34,686 bases of DNA. It comes from Bordetella parapertussis. Its GTDB lineage: Bacteria > Pseudomonadota > Gammaproteobacteria > Burkholderiales > Burkholderiaceae_B. Location: positions 1 through 34,686 of the forward strand of contig CAMDEF010000045.1 of assembly GCA_945895265.1 (NCBI GenBank), read 5' to 3'. How positions within the stretch are numbered: the stretch's first letter is position 1; each line of letters begins with the position of its first letter. The notes below the pieces were generated by a model. It did no database searches. It was given only the letters and a program-made list of their open reading frames with translations, and was not told the origin of the DNA. Below, one piece after another: positions 1-7,135 of this stretch. Made by a program: the position numbers and the translations under genes.

Positions 1-98
1 GAGGTGGTCCCACCCCTTCCCATCCCGAACAGGACCGTGAAACACCTTAGCGCCGATGATAGTGGATGTACATCTGTGAAAGTAGGACATCGTCAAGC
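1..98 (+). rRNA. rrf: 5S ribosomal RNA, 3' part (5' end outside window)
   Basis: Bases 11-40 carry the conserved 5S core (CCCACCCCTTCCCATCCCGAA, split here as CCCACCCCTTCC and CATCCCGAAC), followed by GCGCCGATGATAGT and GTGAAAGTAGG, which are typical of proteobacterial 5S rRNA. About the first 15-20 nucleotides are cut off by the window start. The 3' end is set near the closing helix strand around CGTCAAGC and is uncertain by a few bases. It is the last gene of an rRNA operon lying to the left. A strong intrinsic terminator follows directly, which fits the end of such an operon. Confidence 0.93.
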
Positions 99-108
99 TC
101 TTATCCCC

Positions 109-150
109 CAAACCCCCAAGTGTCATAAGCACTTGGGGGTTTGTCTTTGC
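109..150 (+). terminator. Intrinsic terminator of the rRNA operon
   Basis: A perfect 14-bp inverted repeat (109-122 with 130-143, arms CAAACCCCCAAGTG / CACTTGGGGGTTTG) encloses a 7-nt loop, and the downstream side is T-rich. It lies about 10 nt after the 5S rRNA. Confidence 0.9.
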
Positions 151-340
151 GCGACAGGTTTGTGTGACGACTCGGATTGCCTGCGGAAAATTGGCCGCGG
201 AAAAGTGGTTGCCCAGCCGACCATGTCTTGAGAACAAACCGGCCTAGGGGAAACCATTGAATACGACGGAAACTTAGCCCTTTATTGATGGTCTCAGGTA
301 AGATGAAATTCACCTGCATCTGCATTACGGAGCTTTAAAC

Positions 341-715
341 ATGACCGAACCTTCGCCTTCAACGACGCCAAGTACGGCTACCTCAAGTACAACGATAGAC
401 CTGAAGACGCTAACGCATATCGCCTACGGGCTCTTTGCCGTTGGCATTTTGTCGATGGGTATGTTTGGTGCGGCAGCAGTGGCAGCAGTCATCTTGCTCT
501 TTGTCAAAAGGGCTGACGCCGCGGGCACAATCTATGCGGTGCACTTTGACTGGTTGCTGTATACCTTTTGGTGGGGCGCCCTGTGGTTTGCGGTGAGCGC
601 ACTGGCAACGCTGGTACACATCGGTTGGGTGGGAGTGGTCGCCACCGGTATCTGGGTGATTTATCGTCTGATTAAAGGTTGGCTAGCACTGTACGAGTCA
701 CGCACAGTGATTTAG
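341..715 (+). CDS. Small integral membrane protein, DUF4870-like
   Basis: This is a 124-residue protein. A Ser/Thr-rich N-terminus (about residues 3-20) is followed by three hydrophobic stretches at roughly 28-55, 68-93 and 96-116. The pattern 'LTHIAYGLFAVG' before the first membrane segment and 'IYRLIKGWLAL' at the end resembles the DUF4870 / TIC20-like small membrane proteins found in many Burkholderiales. Function is unknown and no catalytic motif is visible. The ATG is preceded by GGAG at 330-333, eight bases away, which supports the start. It stands alone between the rRNA operon terminator and a repeat tract, so it is probably monocistronic. I infer the family from overall pattern, not from a signature motif. 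Confidence 0.72.
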   Translation: MTEPSPSTTPSTATSSTTIDLKTLTHIAYGLFAVGILSMGMFGAAAVAAVILLFVKRADAAGTIYAVHFDWLLYTFWWGALWFAVSALATLVHIGWVGVVATGIWVIYRLIKGWLALYESRTVI

Positions 716-767
716 CAGCAAAAGCCACATAAGTCGTGCCGGCAACAGAAGGTAAACAACGCTACGC

Positions 768-859
768 AATCGACGTTACGTAGTCGGCGTAGCGCCTCAA
801 CGTTAAGCCTCAACGTAGCGCCTCAACGTTACGCCTCGACGTTAAGTAACAACGTTAAG
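768..859 (+). repeat. Degenerate 13-bp tandem repeat, about seven units
   Basis: Five contiguous 13-bp units run 795-807, 808-820, 821-833, 834-846 and 847-859 (CCTCAACGTTAAG, CCTCAACGTAGCG, CCTCAACGTTACG, CCTCGACGTTAAG, TAACAACGTTAAG). Two more degenerate units precede them at 768-780 and 782-794, with one extra base between. Most units contain the self-complementary core AACGTT or GACGTT. The exact 17-mer beginning GTAGCGCC at 789 recurs 26 bp later at 815. The tract is noncoding and lies between two convergent genes. No role is known. Confidence 0.85.
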
Positions 860-890
860 CAATCAACCAGACGCTCTTTGTCGCGGACAT

Positions 891-930
891 AAAAAAGGGA
901 AAAGACACGTGAGTATCTTCTCCCCTTTTT
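891..930. terminator. Bidirectional terminator hairpin
   Basis: An A-rich/G arm (AAAAAAGGG...) at 891-908 pairs imperfectly with GTATCTTCTCCCC and a T run at 913-930. The hairpin has A residues on one side and T residues on the other, so it can end transcription of the upstream membrane-protein gene (plus strand) and of the H1-like gene (minus strand). Confidence 0.7.
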
Positions 931-962
931 ACCAACTTACGCCCTAAGGCAATAAGACCGGT

Positions 963-1427
963 TTACTTCAAGTGACCGCTGATGATCTTGGTCAATTCAA
1001 ACATCGAAACTTGTGCTTTACCAAACAAAGGCTTGAGTTTGTCATCGGCATTGATGTTGCGACGATTTTTAGCGTCTTGCAGATCATGCTTTTTGATATA
1101 GACCCAGATCTTTTTGGTGACTTCTGTGCGTGGCACTGGAGTCGCACCGATCACCGCAGCTAACACAGCGCTTGGTGTCATCGGCTTCATGAAAGCAGCA
1201 TTTGGCTTACGAGCAACTTTCTTTGCGGCAGCTTTTTTAGCGGGCGCTTTTTTAGCGACAACTTTTTTAGCGGCAGCTTTTTTTGCAGGTGCTTTTTTAG
1301 CGGCAACTTTCTTGACGGCAACTTTCTTTGCAGCAGGTTTAGCGGCTACTTTTTTGACTGCTGCTTTTTTGGCGGCAGGTTTTTTAGCAGCGGCTTTTTT
1401 TGCGGCAGGCTTCTTGGCGGTGGCCAT
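963..1427 (-). CDS. Histone H1-like Lys/Ala-rich protein with C-terminal SWIB/MDM2 domain
   Basis: This is a 154-residue protein in two parts. Residues 1-75 are a low-complexity tail of [14 protein letters not shown] pentapeptide-like repeats, as in bacterial histone-H1-like proteins (Hc1, AlgP and BpH1 types). Residues about 79-154 form a SWIB/MDM2 domain, with '[16 protein letters not shown]', '[22 protein letters not shown]' and 'LKPLFGK' matching the family pattern. The basic tail should bind DNA non-specifically, and SWIB is a protein-interaction fold otherwise typical of chromatin remodellers and chlamydiae. The ATG at 1425-1427 is chosen because AGGAG lies just upstream. A start 24 codons earlier is open but has no such site. 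A promoter match sits at 1471-1499. It probably acts as a nucleoid-associated protein, and its targets are unknown. Confidence 0.88.
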   Translation of the reverse strand: MATAKKPAAKKAAAKKPAAKKAAVKKVAAKPAAKKVAVKKVAAKKAPAKKAAAKKVVAKKAPAKKAAAKKVARKPNAAFMKPMTPSAVLAAVIGATPVPRTEVTKKIWVYIKKHDLQDAKNRRNINADDKLKPLFGKAQVSMFELTKIISGHLK

Positions 1428-1470
1428 GTGATTTCTCCTAGAGAGATAAATTAATGTGCACAACGAGCGC

Positions 1471-1499
1471 AGCATACCGTGTCTGCGAGGAATAGACAA
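1471..1499 (-). promoter_or_regulatory. Sigma-70-like promoter for the H1/SWIB gene
   Basis: On the minus strand TTGTCT (1494-1499) and TATGCT (1471-1476) are separated by exactly 17 bp. This predicts a transcript start near 1464 and a leader of about 37 nt to the ATG at 1427. Confidence 0.55.
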
Positions 1500-1597
1500 A
1501 GTTTTTTGCGGTTTCTGCTATAGAAAAGCGATAAATGTCGCAAATTTGCTCTAGAGGTAAACTATTTGCTCCCTTCATAGCCCGCTTGGTCTAAATC

Positions 1598-2791
1598 ATG
1601 TACCCCCGCTCTCCACTCGAATCCATACAAAAATTCCATCAAGAATTGACCCTCTTGCGCAGAGATTTGCATGCCAATCCAGAGATTGGTTTTCAAGAGG
1701 TGCGCACCGCGAGTATTGTCGCAGGGGCGCTTGAGGCGCTTGGCATTGAGGTACACCGTGGGGTGGGTCGCACTGGGGTGGTCGGTGTCATACGGGGTCA
1801 ACGTCACGATTCAGGTCGCTCGATTGGGCTGCGTGCCGATATGGACGCCTTGCCAATCAAAGAAGAGGGGGTCGCGCAGTACTGCTCGACAGTGCCTGGC
1901 TTAATGCACGCATGCGGCCACGACGGTCATACCGCCATATTGCTAGGCGCTGCTAAGTATCTTGTGCAAAATCGCCAGTTCAATGGCACGGTCGTCCTTA
2001 TTTTTCAGCCAGCTGAAGAGGGCCTCGGCGGCGCAAAGGCGATGCTCGACGATGGCCTGTTTGAGCGGTTTCCCTGCGACGCGATCTACGCCTTGCACAA
2101 CTGGCCCGCGCTACCGGCAGGAACGATTGGAATCAACCCAGGGCCCATGATGGCGGCCTCAGATCGCTGGGAGGTCACCATCGAAGGGCGGGGTGGACAC
2201 GGCGCGCATCCATATCAAACTATCGATCCGATTGTTGTCGCAGCTCATGTGGTCACGGCTTTGCAAACGATCGTCTCGCGCAACGTACACCCGGTTGAGG
2301 CCGCAGTGATTTCGTTAGGTCATATTCAAGCAGGTAGCCCCAACGCGCCAAGCGTGATTCCTGGCAGGGCGCTGTTGGTCGGTACCGTCAGAACCTTCAG
2401 TGATACGGTACAAAAACTGGTCGAATCCCGAATGCGCTCGGTCATCAGCTCAGTTGCGCAGGCTTTCGGGGCGACCGCTGAACTTAAATACCATCGCTCT
2501 TACCCCGCCACCATCAACTCTGCAACACAGGCCAACTTTGTTGCAGATGTTGCCACAGAGCTGTTTGGTGCCGAGCACGTTGTGCGTGATTTGATTCCGT
2601 CAATGGGTTCTGAAGATTTTTCGTATATGTTGCAAAAAAGGCCCGGCGCGTATTTTCGACTGGGTCAAGGCGGTGCCGAGCAGGGGCGCCTATTGCACAA
2701 TGCGAACTTCGATTTTAATGATGCTGTGATCCCCGCCGGCTCGGCGATGTTTGCAGCACTCGCCGAACGCAGTATGCCACTCGAGACCTAA
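1598..2791 (+). CDS. M20-family metallo-amidohydrolase (hippurate hydrolase / N-acyl amino acid hydrolase type)
   Basis: The protein has 397 residues, the usual length for the HipO/AbgB-like M20D subfamily. The metal ligands are visible: HACGHDGH at residues 104-111 and the catalytic/metal pair E140-E141 in 'QPAEEG'. 'RADMDALPI' precedes them and 'GSEDFSYM' near the C-terminus supplies the last ligand region. Family members cleave the amide of N-acylated amino acids with a pair of divalent metals in the cytoplasm. The substrate cannot be told from sequence. The ATG has no clear Shine-Dalgarno sequence. The stop is followed one base later by pyrC, so the two are very likely co-transcribed. An exact assignment such as hippurate or N-acetyl-ornithine-like substrates is not supported. 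Confidence 0.9.
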   Translation: MYPRSPLESIQKFHQELTLLRRDLHANPEIGFQEVRTASIVAGALEALGIEVHRGVGRTGVVGVIRGQRHDSGRSIGLRADMDALPIKEEGVAQYCSTVPGLMHACGHDGHTAILLGAAKYLVQNRQFNGTVVLIFQPAEEGLGGAKAMLDDGLFERFPCDAIYALHNWPALPAGTIGINPGPMMAASDRWEVTIEGRGGHGAHPYQTIDPIVVAAHVVTALQTIVSRNVHPVEAAVISLGHIQAGSPNAPSVIPGRALLVGTVRTFSDTVQKLVESRMRSVISSVAQAFGATAELKYHRSYPATINSATQANFVADVATELFGAEHVVRDLIPSMGSEDFSYMLQKRPGAYFRLGQGGAEQGRLLHNANFDFNDAVIPAGSAMFAALAERSMPLET

Positions 2792-2792
2792 C

Positions 2793-3845
2793 ATGACACG
2801 AAACACACTGACCTTGACGCGTCCAGACGACTGGCACATTCACTTGCGCGATGGTGAGGCGATGCAAGCCATCGTAGGCCACACAGCAAGGCAGTTCGCA
2901 CGTGCGATCATCATGCCCAATTTAAAGCCGCCTGTGACCACTGTAGCCCTCGCACAGGCCTATCGTGGTCGCATCGAACAGGCGCTTAGCGCTTGCGGGA
3001 TCTCAAAGACGAGCTTTACACCGCTCATGACCCTCTATCTCACCGATAACACCGAGCCTGATGAAATTAAACGGGCGCATGAGTCTGAGGATGTCGTCGC
3101 CCTCAAGCTCTACCCCGCCGGGGCCACCACCAATTCAGATGCCGGAGTCACCGATTTGCTTGGCAAGTGCTCAAAGGTACTCGAAATGATGCAGCGAGTC
3201 GGGATGCCGCTCTTGATGCACGGTGAGGTGACAGACCCAGAGACTGATGTCTTTGATCGTGAAGCGCTGTTTATTGATCGGGTGATGATTCCGTTGCGCA
3301 AAAGCTTTCCAGAGCTGAGGGTCGTGTTTGAGCACCTCACGACCAAAGACGGAGTTGATTATGTGCGTGACGCCTCGGGGCCAATTGCCGCGACAATCAC
3401 TGCCCAGCACCTTCTGTATAACCGTAATGAAATTTTTAAAGGCGGCATCAGGCCACACTTTTATTGCCTGCCGATCTTGAAGCGTGAGGTGCATCGCCAG
3501 GCCTTAGTCGAGGCGGCAACAAGTGATAGCCCTCGTTTCTTTTTGGGTAGCGATAGTGCGCCGCACGCTAAAGGATTAAAAGAGAATGCCTGCGGCTGCG
3601 CCGGCTGCTATACGGCCGTGCATGCGCTTGAGCTCTACGCAACCGCCTTTGAGCGCGCGAACAAAATAGAGCAGCTCGAGGCTTTCGCCAGTTTTCGTGG
3701 CCCCGACTTTTACGGCTTGCCGCGCAACAAGGGTGTCGTAACGTTAAAGCGCGAGCCTTATACCGTGCCCTTAGAGGTACCGTACGGCAATGAGACCTTG
3801 GTGCCCCTTGCCGCTGGTGACGTGCTGCCCTGGAAAATGATCTGA
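2793..3845 (+). CDS. pyrC: Dihydroorotase, class II
   Basis: It cyclises N-carbamoyl-L-aspartate to dihydroorotate, the third step of de novo pyrimidine synthesis. The 350 residues match the E. coli-type PyrC length (about 348). Metal-binding motifs are present: H15 and H17 in 'DWHIHLRDG', the presumptive carboxylated lysine K105 in 'ALKLYPAG', 'LLMHGEV', 'FEHLTT', and the catalytic Asp in 'GSDSAPH'. The ATG at 2793 sits one base after the stop of the amidohydrolase gene. An earlier in-frame start at 2751 would add 14 residues unlike the family and overlap the upstream gene, so it is rejected. Pairing with an M20 amidohydrolase is probably translational coupling, not a shared pathway. Confidence 0.96.
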   Translation: MTRNTLTLTRPDDWHIHLRDGEAMQAIVGHTARQFARAIIMPNLKPPVTTVALAQAYRGRIEQALSACGISKTSFTPLMTLYLTDNTEPDEIKRAHESEDVVALKLYPAGATTNSDAGVTDLLGKCSKVLEMMQRVGMPLLMHGEVTDPETDVFDREALFIDRVMIPLRKSFPELRVVFEHLTTKDGVDYVRDASGPIAATITAQHLLYNRNEIFKGGIRPHFYCLPILKREVHRQALVEAATSDSPRFFLGSDSAPHAKGLKENACGCAGCYTAVHALELYATAFERANKIEQLEAFASFRGPDFYGLPRNKGVVTLKREPYTVPLEVPYGNETLVPLAAGDVLPWKMI

Positions 3846-3904
3846 AGCGTGATTAGAGTGAATATTCAACTCGAGGCCGCGCGACTAAGCGATTAGGTGC
3901 GAAC

Positions 3905-3941
3905 GTCAGATCTGAAGGCCCGATTCGGCCCCGGATCTGAC
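3905..3941. terminator. Hairpin between convergent pyrC and ABC-F genes
   Basis: An 8-bp perfect inverted repeat GTCAGATC (3905-3912) / GATCTGAC (3934-3941) carries an inner GGCC/GGCC pairing (3917-3920, 3927-3930). No long T run follows, so it is either a weak terminator or an RNA 3'-end stabiliser for either strand. Confidence 0.5.
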
Positions 3942-3948
3942 ATTTAAG

Positions 3949-3977
3949 CTGACACTAGATTCGATGTCAGGTCTTTT
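3949..3977 (+). terminator. Putative intrinsic terminator of pyrC
   Basis: CTGACA (3949-3954) pairs with TGTCAG (3965-3970) and is followed by GTCTTTTT. The T run reaches the stop codon of the convergent ABC-F gene. The stem is only 6 bp, so efficiency is doubtful. Confidence 0.45.
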
Positions 3978-5893
3978 TACTGGTTGCGTGCCTCAAGCGC
4001 CTCCCAGCGTTCAAACTTTTTGATCAGCAGTGAGTCAAGCTCGGTCATTCGCGCTTGGATTGATGCAAGCTTAGCCGAAGCGTTTGTATACAGCTCGCTG
4101 TTACCAAGCTCAATGACTAGCTGAGCCTGCTCTTGCTCAATGGCATGAATTTCAGCGGGTAACTGCCCAAGCTCTTTGGTTTCCCAAGGCGTCATTTTTG
4201 CGCCTCTTGCCTTGTTGGCTGTTTTTGCCGCCCCGACGGAACTGGTCGACTGAGCAAGTGTGCGATTCGCGTTGACCGTTTGCTTATCGGACGCAGCGGG
4301 ATTAGGCGTATCAGTCGCTCCTAACTTCTCGGATGCAGAGGCTTTTTTTGGGGCGGTTGCCGTTGTCAGCTTTTCAAGTGCAGAAACCTTTTGTGGAATT
4401 GTGCGCTGACGCTCCCAGTCGCCAAATCCGCCAACATAATCCTTCCAGCCGCCCTTGCCTTCGCTGGCAATGGTTTGGGTGACGACGTTATCCAAAAAGG
4501 TTCGATCATGGCTGACTAGCAATACTGTCCCGGGATAGTCTTGCAGTAATTCTTCAAGTAACTCTAGGGTTTCGATATCGAGGTCGTTGGTGGGTTCGTC
4601 GAGCACCAGGATATTGGCCGGCCGAGCAAACAGACGTGCCAGCAATAAGCGCGCTCGCTCACCGCCTGACAGGCTTTTGACTGGGGATTGTGCACGAGCG
4701 GGTGCGAACAAAAAGTCGCCGAGATAACTCATGACATGCTTGCGGTTACCGCCAATGTCAATCCACTCACTTCCTGGGTTGATGACGTCGGCGAGAGTCG
4801 CGTCTTCATCTAACTGGCTGCGCATCTGGTCAAAGTAGGCGACGCTTAAATTGGTACCTAGTTTGATCGTGCCCGAATCGGCCTGCAAGGTGCCTAAGAT
4901 CAGTTTGAGCAGCGTCGTTTTGCCAGCACCGTTTGGGCCGATGAGACCAATACGATCACCACGCATGATGATCGTCGAATAGTCTTTGACGACGCAGTGA
5001 TCGCCAAACCCTTTGTTCACGTGCTCTAGTTCAGCGACCAGTTTGCCAGAGCGCTGTCCAGCATCGATCGCGAGTTGCACGTTGCCTTGGCGCTCGCGTC
5101 TCGCGACTCGTTCAACCCGCAATTGCTCAAGTCTTCTGACACGCCCCTCGTTACGAGTGCGTCTGGCTTCAACGCCTTTGCGAATCCAAATCTCTTCTTG
5201 TGCCAGCATCTTGTCAAAGCGCGCGTTCTCAAGACGCTGAGACTCGAGCCATTGCGCTTTGCGAACTTGCCAATCAGAAAAGTTTCCGGGGAAGCTTAAG
5301 AGCTTGCCGCGATCAAGTTCAACAATGCGCGTGGCGACGGAATCCAAAAAGCGTCGGTCATGGGTAATGATGATTGCGCTGCCTGGCCATTGTTTCAGCG
5401 TGGTTTCAAGCCAGTTGATACCATCAAGGTCAAGGTGGTTGGTGGGCTCGTCTAGCAGCAGCAGTGTGGGTTGGTTGGCCATGGCGCTAATTAACGCGAC
5501 ACGCTTGCGCATACCACCCGAAAGTGTGCCTACCAAGGCCTCAGGTGGTAAGTCAAGCTTGTCAATCAGGGCCAACACGCGCGGGCCGCGCTGCCAGTCT
5601 TCATTGTCTGGGTCGTATTCGCCCATTACGGTCTGTTCGATCGTCAGGGTTTCATCGAGGATGGGCTCTTGCTCAACAGTGGCCACGCGAACGTGCCCTG
5701 CTACGGTGATCGCGCCATCGTCTGGCTGAGTGCGTCCGTCAAGCAAGCGAAGTAACGAAGATTTACCTGCGCCGTTTCGTCCGATTAAACCAATGCGTTC
5801 GTCGGATTGAATCGTGAGATCTGCGCCGTCGAGTAAAGGGTGATGGCCATAGGCAAGGTGTACGGCACTGAGTGAAATTAAAGCGATAGCCAT
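3977..5893 (-). CDS. uup: ABC-F family ATPase, Uup type
   Basis: This soluble protein of 638 residues has two ABC cassettes and no membrane segments. The first has Walker A 'GRNGAGKSS', signature 'LSGGMRKR' and Walker B 'LLLLDEPTNHLD'. The second has 'GPNGAGKTT', 'LSGGERAR' and 'ILVLDEPTNDLD'. Between them lies the arginine-rich linker typical of ABC-F factors ('RRTRNEGRVRRLEQLR'). An Ala/Ser/Thr-rich spacer leads to a C-terminal coiled coil of about 65 residues, the Uup-type nucleic-acid-binding extension. Uup-type proteins act at the ribosome and affect precise excision of transposons in E. coli. The start at 5893 gives 'MAIALISLSAVHLAYGHHPLL', which fits homologues. A codon six residues upstream is also possible. 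No strong Shine-Dalgarno sequence is seen. Confidence 0.92.
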   Translation of the reverse strand: MAIALISLSAVHLAYGHHPLLDGADLTIQSDERIGLIGRNGAGKSSLLRLLDGRTQPDDGAITVAGHVRVATVEQEPILDETLTIEQTVMGEYDPDNEDWQRGPRVLALIDKLDLPPEALVGTLSGGMRKRVALISAMANQPTLLLLDEPTNHLDLDGINWLETTLKQWPGSAIIITHDRRFLDSVATRIVELDRGKLLSFPGNFSDWQVRKAQWLESQRLENARFDKMLAQEEIWIRKGVEARRTRNEGRVRRLEQLRVERVARRERQGNVQLAIDAGQRSGKLVAELEHVNKGFGDHCVVKDYSTIIMRGDRIGLIGPNGAGKTTLLKLILGTLQADSGTIKLGTNLSVAYFDQMRSQLDEDATLADVINPGSEWIDIGGNRKHVMSYLGDFLFAPARAQSPVKSLSGGERARLLLARLFARPANILVLDEPTNDLDIETLELLEELLQDYPGTVLLVSHDRTFLDNVVTQTIASEGKGGWKDYVGGFGDWERQRTIPQKVSALEKLTTATAPKKASASEKLGATDTPNPAASDKQTVNANRTLAQSTSSVGAAKTANKARGAKMTPWETKELGQLPAEIHAIEQEQAQLVIELGNSELYTNASAKLASIQARMTELDSLLIKKFERWEALEARNQ

Positions 5894-6004
5894 GAGTGAA
5901 ACTGTATGCACGCAAGGCGCGCGGTTGATTCATTAGACCGCTATTGTCGCAGGACATGGGATTTACTGTTTGTAGATGCCCAGAGTCTTTAAGGGATTGG
6001 GCCG

Positions 6005-6010
6005 TACAAT
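6005..6010 (+). promoter_or_regulatory. -10 element of the rnpB promoter
   Basis: TACAAT ends seven bases before the predicted first nucleotide of RNase P RNA (about 6017), the expected spacing. No convincing -35 box is visible 16-18 bp upstream. Confidence 0.5.
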
Positions 6011-6016
6011 GTCAAC

Positions 6017-6430
6017 GCAAGACAGACTGGGCAATCGCGGTGCTTTCAGGCAGCGAGGAAGGTCCGGACTCCATAGGGCAGGATAACGGTTAACGACCGT
6101 CCGGTCCGCTGTTGGCGCAAGCGAACAAAGGGCTGAGGACTAGGGCCACAGAGACGAGTCTGCATTGGGGGTGTGCTCTTGGGCACACTCTGTCACGGTG
6201 TTGCCGTGATGCTAGAGCTGCTTGTCAGCGCTAACAATGCAGGGTGAAACGCGGCAACCTCTATCCGGAGCAACACCAAATAGGCATGCGTGTGACCTCG
6301 TGTCACGACGGGCGGCTCGCTCAAGTATGCGGGTAGGTGGCTAGAGCATGCCAGCAATGGCACGCCAAGAGGAATGATTGCCAGCCTAAGACATTAGGCT
6401 TACAGAATCCGGCCTATAGGTCTGTCTTGC
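6017..6430 (+). ncRNA. rnpB: RNase P RNA, bacterial class A
   Basis: This is the catalytic RNA that removes the 5' leader of pre-tRNAs. The conserved blocks appear in order: GAGGAAGGTCCGGACTCC near 6055-6073, ACAGAGACGAGTC near 6149, GGTGAAACGCGGCAACC near 6243, CCGGAGCAACACCAAATAGG near 6266, GGGTAGGTGGCTAGAGC near 6330, and ACAGAATCCGG near 6402. The ends pair to form helix P1: GCAAGACAGA at the 5' end and TCTGTCTTGC at the 3' end (6421-6430). Ends are inferred from P1 and are good to a few bases. A short T run (ACTTTTTA) follows. The total of about 414 nt is slightly longer than the E. coli RNA (377 nt). Its place directly upstream of the dcw cluster is common in this order. Confidence 0.95.
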
Positions 6431-6547
6431 ACTTTTTATCCAAATTTTCCGGCAATCCATTCCAAATCACGCAAATGACTATTGGGTGTACAGGGTAATC
6501 CCTTAAGCAATGCCTAACAAACGACCTTTAATTACCGATGCAATGCT

Positions 6548-6577
6548 TTGATTTATTTGAATATTAGCCTTTATAAT
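6548..6577 (+). promoter_or_regulatory. Distal dcw promoter candidate
   Basis: A perfect -10 hexamer TATAAT (6572-6577) lies 18 bp after TTGATT (6548-6553). It would start a transcript near 6584 with a leader of about 120 nt before mraZ. It sits in the AT-rich part of the 6431-6703 gap, and an inverted repeat (ATTTGAA 6555-6561 / TTCAAAT 6582-6588) flanks the -10 box, so repression by an unknown factor is possible. Confidence 0.6.
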
Positions 6578-6633
6578 AAATTTCAAATAATCGGCTAACT
6601 CATTGTTCCCATTGAAAAAAACTTAATTTACGC

Positions 6634-6662
6634 TTGACCAACCTAAATCATTCGCTTAGAGT
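6634..6662 (+). promoter_or_regulatory. Proximal dcw promoter (Pmra-like)
   Basis: TTGACC (6634-6639) and TAGAGT (6657-6662) are spaced by 17 bp. The predicted start near 6669 gives a leader of about 35 nt to mraZ. The -10 box touches the first of the MraZ-like boxes, which would allow autorepression as known for MraZ in E. coli. Confidence 0.6.
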
Positions 6663-6705
6663 GGTGAAAAGTAGATTTTTGTGTATTTAAGTGGGGTAAA
6701 TTGGT
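6661..6705 (+). promoter_or_regulatory. Putative MraZ operator: 10-bp-spaced G-rich boxes
   Basis: Successive 10-base blocks start GTGGTG (6661), GTAGA (6671), GTGTA (6681), GTGGGG (6691) and TTGGTG (6701). MraZ family proteins bind direct repeats of TGGGN separated by five bases. The period matches exactly, and two or three of the five boxes are good matches. The fourth box also supplies the only Shine-Dalgarno-like GGGG for mraZ. Confidence 0.55.
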
Positions 6706-7132
6706 GTTTCAAGGCAGCAGTGCTCTCACGCTTGATGCGAAGGGTCGGATCAATGTTCCGACTCGGCATCGCGACGCTCTGGACGAGCAGGCTAAAGGCC
6801 GCCTGACGCTGACTCGTCATCCAGATGGATGCCTTCTGGTGTACCCCCGCCCCGAATGGGAAACCAAACGCGAACAAATCGCCGCCTTTCCGATGTCAGC
6901 GCGTGCGTTACAGCGCCTGCTCTTAGGGAGTGCACAAGACGTTGAAATTGACGGCTCTGGCCGCATACTCGTGGCCCCTGAATTGCGTGCGGCAGCTGGC
7001 TTTACGCGCGATGTGATGCTGTTGGGAATGGGCGCGCACTTTGAGTTATGGGATGCCGCGGCATTGGCACGCCGCGAGGCCGCTGATTTGTCGCAAGGCG
7101 TGGGTGATGTTTTAAACCAGTTTTCTTTTTAA
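6704..7132 (+). CDS. mraZ: Transcriptional regulator MraZ
   Basis: MraZ is a ring-forming DNA-binding protein that represses the dcw operon it heads. At 142 residues it is close to E. coli MraZ (152). The two AbrB-like half-motifs are present: 'LDAKGRINVPTRHR' near residue 10 and 'IDGSGRILVAPELR' near residue 85, both with the D-x-x-G-R core. The GTG at 6704 is chosen since homologues begin 'MFQG'. A TTG one codon upstream is possible. mraZ is first in the cluster, three bases before rsmH, and preceded by spaced boxes that it probably binds. Confidence 0.95.
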   Translation: MFQGSSALTLDAKGRINVPTRHRDALDEQAKGRLTLTRHPDGCLLVYPRPEWETKREQIAAFPMSARALQRLLLGSAQDVEIDGSGRILVAPELRAAAGFTRDVMLLGMGAHFELWDAAALARREAADLSQGVGDVLNQFSF

Positions 7133-7135
7133 GTC

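Noticed and set aside
4..231. 75-codon frame over the 5S rRNA and its terminator
   Set aside because: It lies within conserved rRNA sequence and a terminator hairpin and has no ribosome binding site.
768..859. CRISPR array
   Set aside because: The repeats are contiguous 13-mers without spacers and no cas gene is nearby.
1114..1431. 105-codon frame, Ala/Phe-rich, opposite the H1-like gene
   Set aside because: It is the reverse-complement shadow of Lys/Ala repeats (TTT/GCA/GCT). The minus-strand gene has the SWIB domain, promoter and ribosome binding site.
6431..6660. Small gene in the AT-rich gap after rnpB
   Set aside because: There is no frame with a credible start and ribosome binding site. 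The region is better explained by promoters and inverted repeats.
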